In this document: piece by piece, positions 1 through 6,872 of the stretch
How the letters are laid out: every line of letters starts with the position of its first letter
Position numbering within the stretch: the stretch's first letter is position 1
Assembly: GCA_002431395.1 (NCBI GenBank)
Contig: DJEU01000027.1
Location: 23,176 to 37,956, forward strand
Direction: 5' to 3'
Length of the DNA stretch: 14,781 bases
From: Lachnoclostridium sp. UBA5890
Lineage (GTDB): Bacteria > Bacillota > Clostridia > Lachnospirales > Lachnospiraceae
Notes under the pieces: generated by a model
The model's database searches: none
What the model saw: only the letters and a program-made list of their open reading frames with translations
What the model was told of the DNA's origin: nothing
Made by a program: the position numbers and the translations under genes

Positions 1-81
1 ATGAGCATTTTTAGCCTTGTCAAAGGCGGGAAAGAACACGAAGTGTTCGAAATGCGAATGTGTGGAGGAGGGGTGTCCTGA
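1..81 (+). CDS. possible 3' end of a plus-strand gene (partial, uncertain)
   Basis: Plus-strand frame 1 is open from the window edge to a TGA at 79-81, giving about 26 residues ending in MCGGGVS. The other two plus frames are closed within the first 15 bases. The minus strand is also open here, from a TAG at 97-99 to the edge, but has no good start codon. I recognise neither peptide. The plus reading would converge on the penicillin-binding protein gene, which fits a real gene ending here, but no clear plus-strand terminator follows. Sequence to the left of the window would settle it. Confidence 0.2.
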   Translation: MSIFSLVKGGKEHEVFEMRMCGGGVS

Positions 82-235
82 ATAGTTACCTTGTTCCTAA
101 TATATCATAGGCAACTTGCAATTTCTTGATTTTTTGAGCATGAAATTGGATATTTCCTCTTGCTTTCCATAAATAGCAAAAAATCGGACTACACTGCAAC
201 ATGTAATCCGATTCACTATTTGAATTGCTCCGCCA
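82..235. other. short intergenic region
   Basis: Between the possible gene end at 81 and the stop codon of the penicillin-binding protein gene I see only that gene's terminator (170-213). The rest is AT-rich, with no convincing start codon plus ribosome binding site on either strand. Confidence 0.5.
170..213 (-). terminator. Rho-independent terminator of the class A PBP gene
   Basis: Read on the minus strand, an 11-bp stem (arms 203-213 and 182-192, one G-U wobble) with a 10-base loop is followed directly by a run of seven T and a further T-rich stretch. It starts 23 bases after the stop codon at 236-238. On the plus strand the hairpin has no U-tract, so it serves the minus-strand gene. Confidence 0.85.
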
Positions 236-2572
236 TCACTGCTGTGGTGTATTATTATCGTCCTGATACGTCGTATCATCCTGATTATACGTGGTGTCGT
301 CGTTGCTGGTGCTTCCACTCTGTGAAGCATCGGCTCCGCCACTATTTCCACCGCTGCTATTGCCGCCGGAGTTATCGCTTGTATCTCCGCCGCCCTGCGT
401 GGTATCTCCGGAAGTATCTGCATCGTCATCCGGATAAAGATCATCCGGTTCTTCGACGATCGCCGGTTTCGTCTCTTTTGGCTTCTTCGTCGCCTTCGGC
501 GTTGCCGTCGCACGGCTCGAAGAACTGTAGCCCTGCGAAGAATAACTCTTGGAGCTGCTCGAATCCGAGGAATCACTTTCATCCTTTTCCTCAAATGGGA
601 ACACTTTATTTTCAAGGTCTTTGTGAATCTCATTCATAAAGGTATTCCAGGTTCTTCCCGGATAGGTCGATCCGGACAAATCGCTGATAACCGTCGGGGT
701 ATCACAGCCAATCCATACTGCCGTCGTATAGTATGGGGTAAATCCACAGAACCAGCCGTCCTTGTGGTCATTGGTCGTACCTGTCTTTCCGGCACAAACG
801 ATGCCGGTATCCAAACTAAGACCGCGGGCGGTGCCTCGCGTGAAGACGCCTTCCATCATGTCAACCATTGTGTTGGCCGCCTTCGAATCATAAATATATG
901 TTTCGTCGACGTGATCTTCAACAACCGTATTTCCTTCAGAATCCAAAATCTTCACGATACACGTTGGATCGCGGAATTTTCCATCATTTTCCAGTGTTGC
1001 AAAGCCGGATGCCATCTCAAGCGCACTGCATCCATAGGTCAAACCACCGATCGATGCGGCATTGATATAATCCTTTTTCACAATCTTGCTAAAATGCATA
1101 TTCAAAAGATACTGAAGACCTACTTTTGGTGTCAGTTCTTCAAAAAGCTGCCAGGCAACCGTATTCAATGACTGTTCCAACGCAAATCGAAGCGATACAT
1201 ATCCATAATATCTGCCGCTTGCATTTGACGGACCACCGGAAAACTTGTGGTCGTTTACCGTAGAATCCGGAGTGTAGTTGCGCTCCAGAGCCGGCGTGTA
1301 GTCAATCAACGGTTTGATACTACTACCCGGCTGGCGGAACGACTGATACGCTCGGTTCAGCGTGTAACCGCTGCTCTTCTGGCTTCGTCCACCGACGATT
1401 GCCACCACACGGCCGGTCGTATTGTCAATACAGACCGCTGCACCCTGCATTTTATAGATACCATTGGTTCCCTTCTCTTTAAAGTTCTCCAGATTGGTAT
1501 TGATCGCCTGCTGCAGTGCTTTCTGCTTTTTCAGATCAATCGACGTATAAATGCGGTATCCTTTGTTCAACAGTTCTTTCTGTGCGTCAGCATATGCCGT
1601 ATCATAGTCATCCTGATAGGATTCCTGCTCTTTAGTCGAATCAAAACTGTACTGAAATTCAAATCCATTTTTTTCCATAATTTTCTTTGTCGCGCAATAC
1701 GTCACAAAGGTCTGGATATAATTTCGTTTGACCGGCTCCGTAATATTGAGCTCGATTTTCTCCTGCACCGCCACGTCGTATTCTTCCTGCGTAATGACCT
1801 TGTCGTCTAACATCTGTTTCAAAATACGGTCACGGCGCTTCATTGTGTTGTCCTTATGTTTCAGCGGGTCGTAAAGACTCGGGTTATTTGGAATCGAGCA
1901 GAGGAAGCAGAGCTGCGACAGACTCAGATCCTTACAGCTGGAACTGAAATACCCCTTGGCTGCTGCCTCGATGCCATAATATCCATTGGAAAAATAAATG
2001 CTGTTCAGATAAAATTCCAAAATCTGGTCTTTCGTATATTTTTTCTCCAATTCAAGAGCCACAAAAATCTCTCTAATCTTACGGTCGTAGGTCTTTTTCT
2101 GGTTCAAAAAGACACCGCGGGCAAGCTGCTGCGTAATCGTACTGGCTCCCTGCGTAATCTCACCATTGTTCTTAATCAATGCTAAAAAGGCACGGATATT
2201 GGCCTCCGCATCGACTCCATTGTGCTGGTAGAATTTTTTATCCTCGGTAACGATAAATGCATCTTTTACATACTGCGGGATCTCGCTGATCGGAACATAA
2301 TACGAGTCCTTGTCCCCTTTAAGGACCGCAATCTGCTTACCTTTCGCATTATAGGCAATCGTCGTTTCCGAATCGCGGAACGTCTCTTCCGTCGAAGCAC
2401 TTACCATCTGGACTGCTTCATCCTGCATCGCAAAAATGTCTCTGCCGTATTTGAAATAAAATACGATACCGCCGACAAGAATCGTCACAAGAATTAATAA
2501 AATAAATATTTTAAAGCCCAGCCAAAACTTAGGATGTTTCTTTGGTTTTTTCTGCTTTCTGTTTTTTGCCAT
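236..2572 (-). CDS. bifunctional class A penicillin-binding protein (transglycosylase/transpeptidase)
   Basis: Membrane-anchored peptidoglycan synthase, 778 residues, that polymerises lipid II into glycan strands and cross-links the stem peptides outside the membrane. A Lys-rich cytoplasmic tail (1-16) precedes one membrane segment (about 17-40). The GT51 domain shows EDKKFYQHNGVD (109-121, catalytic Glu110), GASTITQQLA (142-151), RKIRE (164-168, second catalytic Glu168) and ILEFYLN (184-190). The transpeptidase has SSIK (417-420, nucleophile Ser417), SLN (468-470) and KTGTT (596-600), so both activities look intact. From about 663 the protein ends in a low-complexity tail rich in Ser, Thr, Gly, Asn and Asp with a Pro/Lys patch; tails of this kind occur in other Firmicutes class A PBPs. 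The start has GGAG seven bases upstream. The gene has its own promoter and terminator, so it is probably monocistronic. Vegetative or sporulation use cannot be told from the sequence; PBP1A/PonA-type is the safest label. Confidence 0.95.
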   Translation of the reverse strand: MAKNRKQKKPKKHPKFWLGFKIFILLILVTILVGGIVFYFKYGRDIFAMQDEAVQMVSASTEETFRDSETTIAYNAKGKQIAVLKGDKDSYYVPISEIPQYVKDAFIVTEDKKFYQHNGVDAEANIRAFLALIKNNGEITQGASTITQQLARGVFLNQKKTYDRKIREIFVALELEKKYTKDQILEFYLNSIYFSNGYYGIEAAAKGYFSSSCKDLSLSQLCFLCSIPNNPSLYDPLKHKDNTMKRRDRILKQMLDDKVITQEEYDVAVQEKIELNITEPVKRNYIQTFVTYCATKKIMEKNGFEFQYSFDSTKEQESYQDDYDTAYADAQKELLNKGYRIYTSIDLKKQKALQQAINTNLENFKEKGTNGIYKMQGAAVCIDNTTGRVVAIVGGRSQKSSGYTLNRAYQSFRQPGSSIKPLIDYTPALERNYTPDSTVNDHKFSGGPSNASGRYYGYVSLRFALEQSLNTVAWQLFEELTPKVGLQYLLNMHFSKIVKKDYINAASIGGLTYGCSALEMASGFATLENDGKFRDPTCIVKILDSEGNTVVEDHVDETYIYDSKAANTMVDMMEGVFTRGTARGLSLDTGIVCAGKTGTTNDHKDGWFCGFTPYYTTAVWIGCDTPTVISDLSGSTYPGRTWNTFMNEIHKDLENKVFPFEEKDESDSSDSSSSKSYSSQGYSSSSRATATPKATKKPKETKPAIVEEPDDLYPDDDADTSGDTTQGGGDTSDNSGGNSSGGNSGGADASQSGSTSNDDTTYNQDDTTYQDDNNTPQQ

Positions 2573-2615
2573 ATTCTATCTCCATTCTCATAGCTATCTA
2601 GATTATACAGAATTC

Positions 2616-2644
2616 ATTGTAACACATATCACGATATCTTGCAA
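2616..2644 (-). promoter_or_regulatory. sigma-A-type promoter of the PBP gene
   Basis: On the minus strand, TTGCAA (2639-2644) and TACAAT (2616-2621) are separated by 17 bases. A perfect TATAAT follows at 2602-2607, too close to share this -35, and could be an alternative -10. The -35 lies inside the last codons of the upstream glycosyltransferase gene. The predicted leader is about 35-40 bases and carries the GGAG ribosome binding site. Confidence 0.5.
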
Positions 2645-3816
2645 AGAATTTCTTGATGAATCCTTCGCGCCCGCTCCGCCCATGTGTGCTTTTTCGCCGC
2701 CAAAGTATAGGCATTCTTCTGCATTCGTTCCCATTCGACACGATTCGACAAAATATCATGTACCATGTCGGGCAGTTTCTCCAAATGCGCAAGATCATAC
2801 AAATGGTAATCTTTTCCATCGCGCAGTATTTCATCCAGATACCGGGATCCGTCACTCAGGCAGACGGCCCCATTGAGCATCGAATTGAAAATGCGGTCGT
2901 GCGCACCGTCTTTAAACCACGGCATGACATTGAGCGAGATTTTGGCACGGCTGATCTGCTGCAGGCAGCCAAGTGAATCCAGCACATCGCCTTTTCGGAT
3001 ATTTTCCGGGTGTTCACAATCCAGCTTATCCCAGCCGGCACCAAAACAGTACACCTCGTATCCGGCATCCACAAGCGTTTTCACAACCTGTCCGCGCATA
3101 TAATGCCGCACGTACAGATCGATAAATATCATATTGGGCAGTGCCTCTTTCATTCCGTCTTCCGTCACATCTTCCACATCGCGGAGCATATGTTCGATCA
3201 TCGTGGCATCCATGGATTTCCAAGGGTGCGTGATCAGGTCGTTAATGATATCCATATAAAATTCGGCATATTCTTCTCCGTGCCGGTGAATCGCTTCGTG
3301 AAAGATCGACGGCGGATTGTAATTTCCTGTAAATACAATGTCAATCGAACGCTCTTCCCAGCCCGGAAGCGTCTTTTCCGTCCACAGACTCGTTCCCCCA
3401 AGCGGCACAAACGCTCCCCTCTGAATCTCCGGGAAAAACCGTTTTAAATACGCTTCATGCTCCCTGTCAATGGAAATCTGAATGTATTTTTTTGGCAGAT
3501 ACGGTGCAAATTTATGATAATAAAAGGGATGATCCACCACGATATTGATAAATGTCACCTCGCGGGCATCAAAAAAAGATACCCCTTTGGAGTCAATAAA
3601 ATAGTCTTCTCCCGAACAGCCGTCAAAATTGAAGCTGATCGCCGCCGTCACTTTCGGCTCGCAAAACCAGATCAAATCACTCAGACTCCGGTATTCCTTG
3701 CACTGGTCAAAGTAAAATACATCATATCCCAAAATCTCAAGTTCTTTTCCAAGCTGCTCAGAGAAATACCACAGCGTTTCGATTCCCTTTGTAAACAATA
3801 TAATCTTCTTTATCAT
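2629..3816 (-). CDS. CgeB-like family 1 (GT-B) glycosyltransferase
   Basis: Predicted cytoplasmic glycosyltransferase of 395 residues without signal peptide or membrane segment. The N-terminal half begins with a Rossmann-type strand (IKKIILFTKGIETLWY) and is otherwise poorly conserved. The C-terminal third has the pattern of CgeB/Glyco_trans_1_2 proteins: ISLNVMPWFKDGAHDRIFNSML followed by NGAVCLSD, about residues 283-312, where the HDR-x-F and G-x-x-x-L-x-D positions normally contact the nucleotide sugar. In B. subtilis CgeB acts on the spore surface; relatives in motile bacteria are often linked to surface or flagellar glycans. The substrate cannot be read here. I chose ATG at 3816 because AAGGA lies eight bases upstream; the ATG at 3825 (three more residues) also has purine-rich sequence, but closer. 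It is divergent from the sigma-28-type gene at 3933 and ends 56 bases before the PBP start. Confidence 0.75.
   Translation of the reverse strand: MIKKIILFTKGIETLWYFSEQLGKELEILGYDVFYFDQCKEYRSLSDLIWFCEPKVTAAISFNFDGCSGEDYFIDSKGVSFFDAREVTFINIVVDHPFYYHKFAPYLPKKYIQISIDREHEAYLKRFFPEIQRGAFVPLGGTSLWTEKTLPGWEERSIDIVFTGNYNPPSIFHEAIHRHGEEYAEFYMDIINDLITHPWKSMDATMIEHMLRDVEDVTEDGMKEALPNMIFIDLYVRHYMRGQVVKTLVDAGYEVYCFGAGWDKLDCEHPENIRKGDVLDSLGCLQQISRAKISLNVMPWFKDGAHDRIFNSMLNGAVCLSDGSRYLDEILRDGKDYHLYDLAHLEKLPDMVHDILSNRVEWERMQKNAYTLAAKKHTWAERARRIHQEILCKIS
2734..2750 (-). promoter_or_regulatory. tandem Spo0A boxes (candidate) inside the glycosyltransferase gene
   Basis: On the minus strand two perfect 0A boxes, TGTCGAA at 2744-2750 and TGTCGAA at 2734-2740, repeat with a ten-base period; the first is preceded by TTT, extending the match. 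Ten-base spacing is how tandem boxes are arranged in known Spo0A operators such as B. subtilis abrB. They lie within codons of the glycosyltransferase, about 90 bases upstream of the -35 of the PBP promoter. They may be a coding coincidence, because single TGTCGAA words occur at several other places in coding sequence of this window. Confidence 0.3.
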
Positions 3817-3868
3817 CGGCCTCATCCTTTCCTTTCTATCTTACAATTATCTTTTGCGAATAGCAATA

Positions 3869-3895
3869 TTAAGTTTTCTTTTTTTGCGCCGATAT
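3869..3895 (+). promoter_or_regulatory. sigma-28 (SigD/FliA)-type promoter
   Basis: TTAAGTTT (3869-3876), an 11-base spacer and GCCGATAT (3888-3895) match the sigma-28 consensus TAAAGTTT-N11-GCCGATAA at 14 of 16 positions with exact spacing. An overlapping TATAAT (3893-3898) would suit sigma-A, but no acceptable -35 stands 16-18 bases upstream of it. The expected start near 3902 gives a leader of about 30 bases containing the strong AAGGAGGG ribosome binding site (3917-3924), eight bases before the ATG. Confidence 0.7.
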
Positions 3896-3932
3896 AATGG
3901 ATAAGAGAACATGACCAAGGAGGGAATTTATC

Positions 3933-4517
3933 ATGAGTGTAAACGGAATTCAATCTTCTCAGCCGACATATACGTCTACTACGACAAAGGCGACAGAGAA
4001 AAAGACAGCAGAGAAAAAAAGCACCGACGATACCGGTGTAGTGTATGAACCATCGAAGGAAACAGAAAGCACCGACACTTCTAAGGTAACGGATTACCAG
4101 AACGTGATCAAACAGATGAAGGGAGAGCTTAGTAACAAGAATCAGCAGCTGCAGAATCTTGTCGATCAGCTTCTCAGCAAACAGGCAAAGAAATATACGA
4201 CATTAAAAGATCTTTTCACAGACATCAAAGACGGAAAAGTGGATGTTGACCCGGCTACGATCGCACAGGCACAGAAAGATGTGGCTGACGATGGATACTG
4301 GGGTGTAGATAAAACCAGCGACCGATTGGTCGATATGGCAAAAGCATTGGGCGGTGGAGATTCTTCCAAAGCCGATACCTTGATCGCAGCGATTAAAAAA
4401 GGATTTGATCAGGCTGCAGACGCATGGGGCGGCGAACTCCCTGAAATTTGCCAGAAGACAATTGACGCAGCCGTACAAAAATTAAATGACTGGAAAAGTG
4501 GACAGGCAGACGCCTGA
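3933..4517 (+). CDS. hypothetical protein under a flagellar-type promoter
   Basis: Protein of 194 residues; I cannot assign a function. Residues 1-50 are low complexity, rich in Thr, Ser, Lys and Glu, after a short start MSVNGIQSS. Residues about 52-80 look helical and possibly coiled-coil (QMKGELSNKNQQLQNLVDQL). The rest looks like a small, mainly helical domain with three Trp (113, 155, 187) and two distinctive stretches, DDGYWGVDKTSDRL (109-122) and AADAWGGELP (151-160). There is no signal peptide and no membrane segment. It is the only plus-strand gene, preceded by a near-consensus sigma-28 promoter and AAGGAGGG, and followed by its own terminator, so it is a single-gene unit. From memory, similar short proteins with the D-G-Y-W-G-V stretch occur in motile Lachnospiraceae, but I could not check this. 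A flagellar accessory, chaperone-like or exported protein are all possible. Confidence 0.85.
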   Translation: MSVNGIQSSQPTYTSTTTKATEKKTAEKKSTDDTGVVYEPSKETESTDTSKVTDYQNVIKQMKGELSNKNQQLQNLVDQLLSKQAKKYTTLKDLFTDIKDGKVDVDPATIAQAQKDVADDGYWGVDKTSDRLVDMAKALGGGDSSKADTLIAAIKKGFDQAADAWGGELPEICQKTIDAAVQKLNDWKSGQADA

Positions 4518-4532
4518 CACATCAAACGACAT

Positions 4533-4579
4533 AAGGCCCTTACACTGACGCGGAGTTTCGGTGCAAGGGCCTTTTTATT
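4533..4579 (+). terminator. Rho-independent terminator of the 3933-4517 gene
   Basis: Nine perfect pairs (AAGGCCCTT at 4533-4541 with AAGGGCCTT at 4565-4573), extended inward by CAC/GTG after one mismatch, are followed by a T-tract (4572-4576) and ATT. It begins 16 bases after the stop codon. Read on the minus strand, it lies just after the GH13 stop codon and could act there too, but the bases that follow on that side are not T-rich. Confidence 0.85.
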
Positions 4580-4580
4580 C

Positions 4581-6638
4581 TTAATACGTTCTCTCTACCG
4601 ATTTCAGCACGATGCCGCCTTCCGGCATCACTTCAACTTCGATACATCCATCTTTGACTTCATACAATTTCGCTTCGATGGAAAATCCTTCGGTGCCGCA
4701 TGACATCATCGATGCCATGAAACTTCCGTCCGTCATTCCTAACCGCCATACCGGTACACGAACTGTCTTTTTCTGCTCTGTCGTCTGAACCAGCACAGCG
4801 ACACACTCATCCGCAGTAAAACGACCATAGCCGATCATTCCTGCTTCGCTGATGAGATAAATAAGCGCTCCCGTCCGCAGCACATCATAATCTTTGTGAA
4901 TGCGGATCATTTCTTTGTGAAATTCAAACAATTCTTTGTCTTCTTTTCCCCAAGGGAATGTACGACGGTTATCCGGATCCGTCCATCCGCACACGCCCAC
5001 TTCATCGCCATAATACACCGTCGGTGCCCCCGGCCACGTCATCTGAATCATAACGCCCGCCATCATAACTGACTTTTTTATGCCAAGCGCAGCAGCCTCA
5101 GAACCTGCAGACGCCACTCGTCCTACTCTTCCATTGGTTCGGGTCAGAAAACGGCTGTGGTCATGGTTCGACAATTCGTTCATTGCCACCATGTACGACT
5201 GCATGCCAAGTTTAGCACCGTATTCCGTCATGCGGGCAAAAAACATTCCGCTGTCGCCCTTCCACTCCGGTTTGCTGACATCGCTGTGTTTATCCACGCC
5301 CGTCAAAAACCAGGTTACCGGTTCCATAAACGCATCGTAATTCATCACAGTATCCCATTGGTCTCCGGAAAGCCATGAGGACGGATCTCCATAATGTTCC
5401 GCAAGAATGATCGCATTCGGATTTGCCTCTTTTACAGCATTTCGAAACGCTCTCCAGAATTTGTGATTGTATTCTGCCGAATGCCCGAGATCTGCTGCCA
5501 CGTCAAGACGCCAGCCATCGACATTGTACGGCGCAGACACCCATTTTTTGGCAATTCGCATAATATATTCAAATAGCTTGTCAGAATCTTCGTAATTCAG
5601 TTTTGGCAGCGTATCATGCCCCCACCAGCCGTCATAATGCGTATTGTACGGCCAGCTCCCATCCGGATAAAATCGAAAGAAATCATGATACGGACTATCC
5701 TCGCTCACAAAGGCACCTTTTTCATAAGAATTATCGCTCTCATATAACTGCTCGCGGTCAAGCCATTTGTTAAAAGAACCACAATGATTAAACACTCCAT
5801 CTATAATAACGTGCATACCTCTTTTATGAACCTCTTCCATAAAATTGGCAAAAAAGGCATTCGAAGCCTCCAAATTTTTCTTATCCACCACGCGTTTGCG
5901 GTATTTTGTCGCATGACTGTTGTCATTATCACCCTCCACCAGCGTCTCGCCGCCATCTTCCGTGATCACCGTAAAATGCGGATCAATGTAATCGTAGTCC
6001 TGCGTATCATATTTGTGATTCGATGGCGACACAAAGATCGGATTCAGGTAGATCACTTCGACGCCAAGTTCCTGCAGATAATCGAGTTTATTCAAAATCC
6101 CCTGCAGATCTCCGCCGTAAAACTCACGCACATCCATTGAAGCCGGGTATCTTTCCCATTCTTTTACCTGATGTACATGGTCGCCGATGTAGCAATATTC
6201 ATCATCCACGACATCATTTGTCTTATCGCCATTGCAAAAACGGTCTGTATAAATTTGGTACATCACCGCCCCTTTTGCCCAGTCCGGCGTGTGAAATCCC
6301 GGATACAGGCAGTAGGAATACTGTGGATTTGGCACATCCACATCGCCCTGTTTATTAAAATAAATTACTGTAGTGTCTTTTTTGATTTGGAAATAATAAG
6401 AAAACGGAACGTCTCCCAGCTGCACCTCGATGGAATAATAATCAAACAACTCATCGGAATACTCTTTGTTCATTTTACTGGAAGATTCTTCGTGAATCAG
6501 ATTAACCTCGTCTACATTTCCCTTTGCCGTACGACAGCGAAGGGTTACCACGCCGTTTGCTTCTGGTTCCAATGGGGCCACAAAAGTTTCTGTGCCGGAA
6601 CTAAAGATTGCGTCTCTACGTAATTCGCCCATTTTCAT
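4581..6638 (-). CDS. GH13 alpha-glucan hydrolase (neopullulanase/cyclomaltodextrinase-like)
   Basis: Alpha-amylase superfamily enzyme of 685 residues with no signal peptide, so it probably hydrolyses imported malto-oligosaccharides or cyclodextrins, or glycogen, in the cytoplasm. An N-terminal beta domain of about 115 residues resembles the CBM34-type module of neopullulanases. The (beta/alpha)8 barrel starts at about 122 (AVMYQIYTDRF). The four GH13 regions are present: DGVFNH (280-285), GWRLDVA (375-381, nucleophile Asp379), ILAEHYG (411-417, acid/base Glu414) and NELSNHD (487-493, transition-state Asp493). A C-terminal beta domain runs from about 590. All catalytic residues are intact; the exact specificity cannot be read. 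The start has GAGAGG six bases upstream. The gene stands alone between ftsH and the convergent gene at 3933-4517, and a strong hairpin (6665-6695) sits 26 bases before the start codon. Confidence 0.92.
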   Translation of the reverse strand: MKMGELRRDAIFSSGTETFVAPLEPEANGVVTLRCRTAKGNVDEVNLIHEESSSKMNKEYSDELFDYYSIEVQLGDVPFSYYFQIKKDTTVIYFNKQGDVDVPNPQYSYCLYPGFHTPDWAKGAVMYQIYTDRFCNGDKTNDVVDDEYCYIGDHVHQVKEWERYPASMDVREFYGGDLQGILNKLDYLQELGVEVIYLNPIFVSPSNHKYDTQDYDYIDPHFTVITEDGGETLVEGDNDNSHATKYRKRVVDKKNLEASNAFFANFMEEVHKRGMHVIIDGVFNHCGSFNKWLDREQLYESDNSYEKGAFVSEDSPYHDFFRFYPDGSWPYNTHYDGWWGHDTLPKLNYEDSDKLFEYIMRIAKKWVSAPYNVDGWRLDVAADLGHSAEYNHKFWRAFRNAVKEANPNAIILAEHYGDPSSWLSGDQWDTVMNYDAFMEPVTWFLTGVDKHSDVSKPEWKGDSGMFFARMTEYGAKLGMQSYMVAMNELSNHDHSRFLTRTNGRVGRVASAGSEAAALGIKKSVMMAGVMIQMTWPGAPTVYYGDEVGVCGWTDPDNRRTFPWGKEDKELFEFHKEMIRIHKDYDVLRTGALIYLISEAGMIGYGRFTADECVAVLVQTTEQKKTVRVPVWRLGMTDGSFMASMMSCGTEGFSIEAKLYEVKDGCIEVEVMPEGGIVLKSVERTY

Positions 6639-6664
6639 ACCATTCCTCTCTTTTTTAATAAGTC

Positions 6665-6695
6665 AAAAGGACAGCTTCACGATGGCTGTCCTTTT
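6665..6695 (-). terminator. hairpin terminator or attenuator between ftsH and the GH13 gene
   Basis: Perfect 11-bp inverted repeat, arms 6665-6675 and 6685-6695, with a 9-base loop. On the minus strand it ends in TTTTGACTTATT, a short U-tract. It lies 177 bases after the ftsH stop and 26 bases before the GH13 start. It may end transcripts of the ftsH operon and must also be crossed by any GH13 transcript that starts upstream. Confidence 0.6.
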
Positions 6696-6734
6696 GGGAG
6701 AAGGTATTTTTGTTACTTATGGGGTGTAGCAAAA

Positions 6735-6763
6735 ACTATATAATGTATTGGGGTTTACAATAA
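6735..6763 (-). promoter_or_regulatory. weak candidate promoter with operator-like dyad for the GH13 gene
   Basis: On the minus strand TTATTG (6758-6763), a 17-base spacer and TATAGT (6735-6740). The -10 matches five of six positions, the -35 only two. A partial dyad, TGTA...TACA at 6744-6759, falls in the spacer, where a repressor site would be expected for a sugar-utilisation gene. The evidence is thin. Confidence 0.25.
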
Positions 6764-6872
6764 GAAGTATAGCATGTTCTTCTAAATCAGTGTGCACAAA
6801 CATTACATGTTTTTAAAAATCTTTTTGTTACTTTTGCCCAAACACCTTCCCGCAATTCGCAAATTTAACAAT

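Larger units (their letters stand above)
6639..6872 (-). other. ftsH-GH13 intergenic region
   Basis: This 234-base AT-rich gap carries a perfect hairpin (6665-6695), a weak promoter/operator candidate (6735-6763) and a 12-base direct repeat, TTTTTGTTACTT at 6707-6718 and 6822-6833. I see no small gene with a convincing ribosome binding site. Confidence 0.5.

Noticed and set aside
34..48. Palindrome GAACAC-GAA-GTGTTC resembling a LexA/DinR box
   Set aside because: The spacing (GAAC-N7-GTTC) does not fit the Firmicutes box (GAAC-N4-GTTC), and no promoter or start codon follows.
97..633. Open frames on both strands of 178 and 159 codons overlapping the end of the PBP gene
   Set aside because: They are shadows of the low-complexity Ser/Asp/Gly tail of the PBP, with unnatural Arg- or His/Tyr-rich translations and no ribosome binding site.
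6707..6833. Twelve-base direct repeat TTTTTGTTACTT, two copies 115 bases apart
   Set aside because: It is short, AT-rich and present in only two copies; no third unit or flanking structure suggests an array, transposon end or attachment site.
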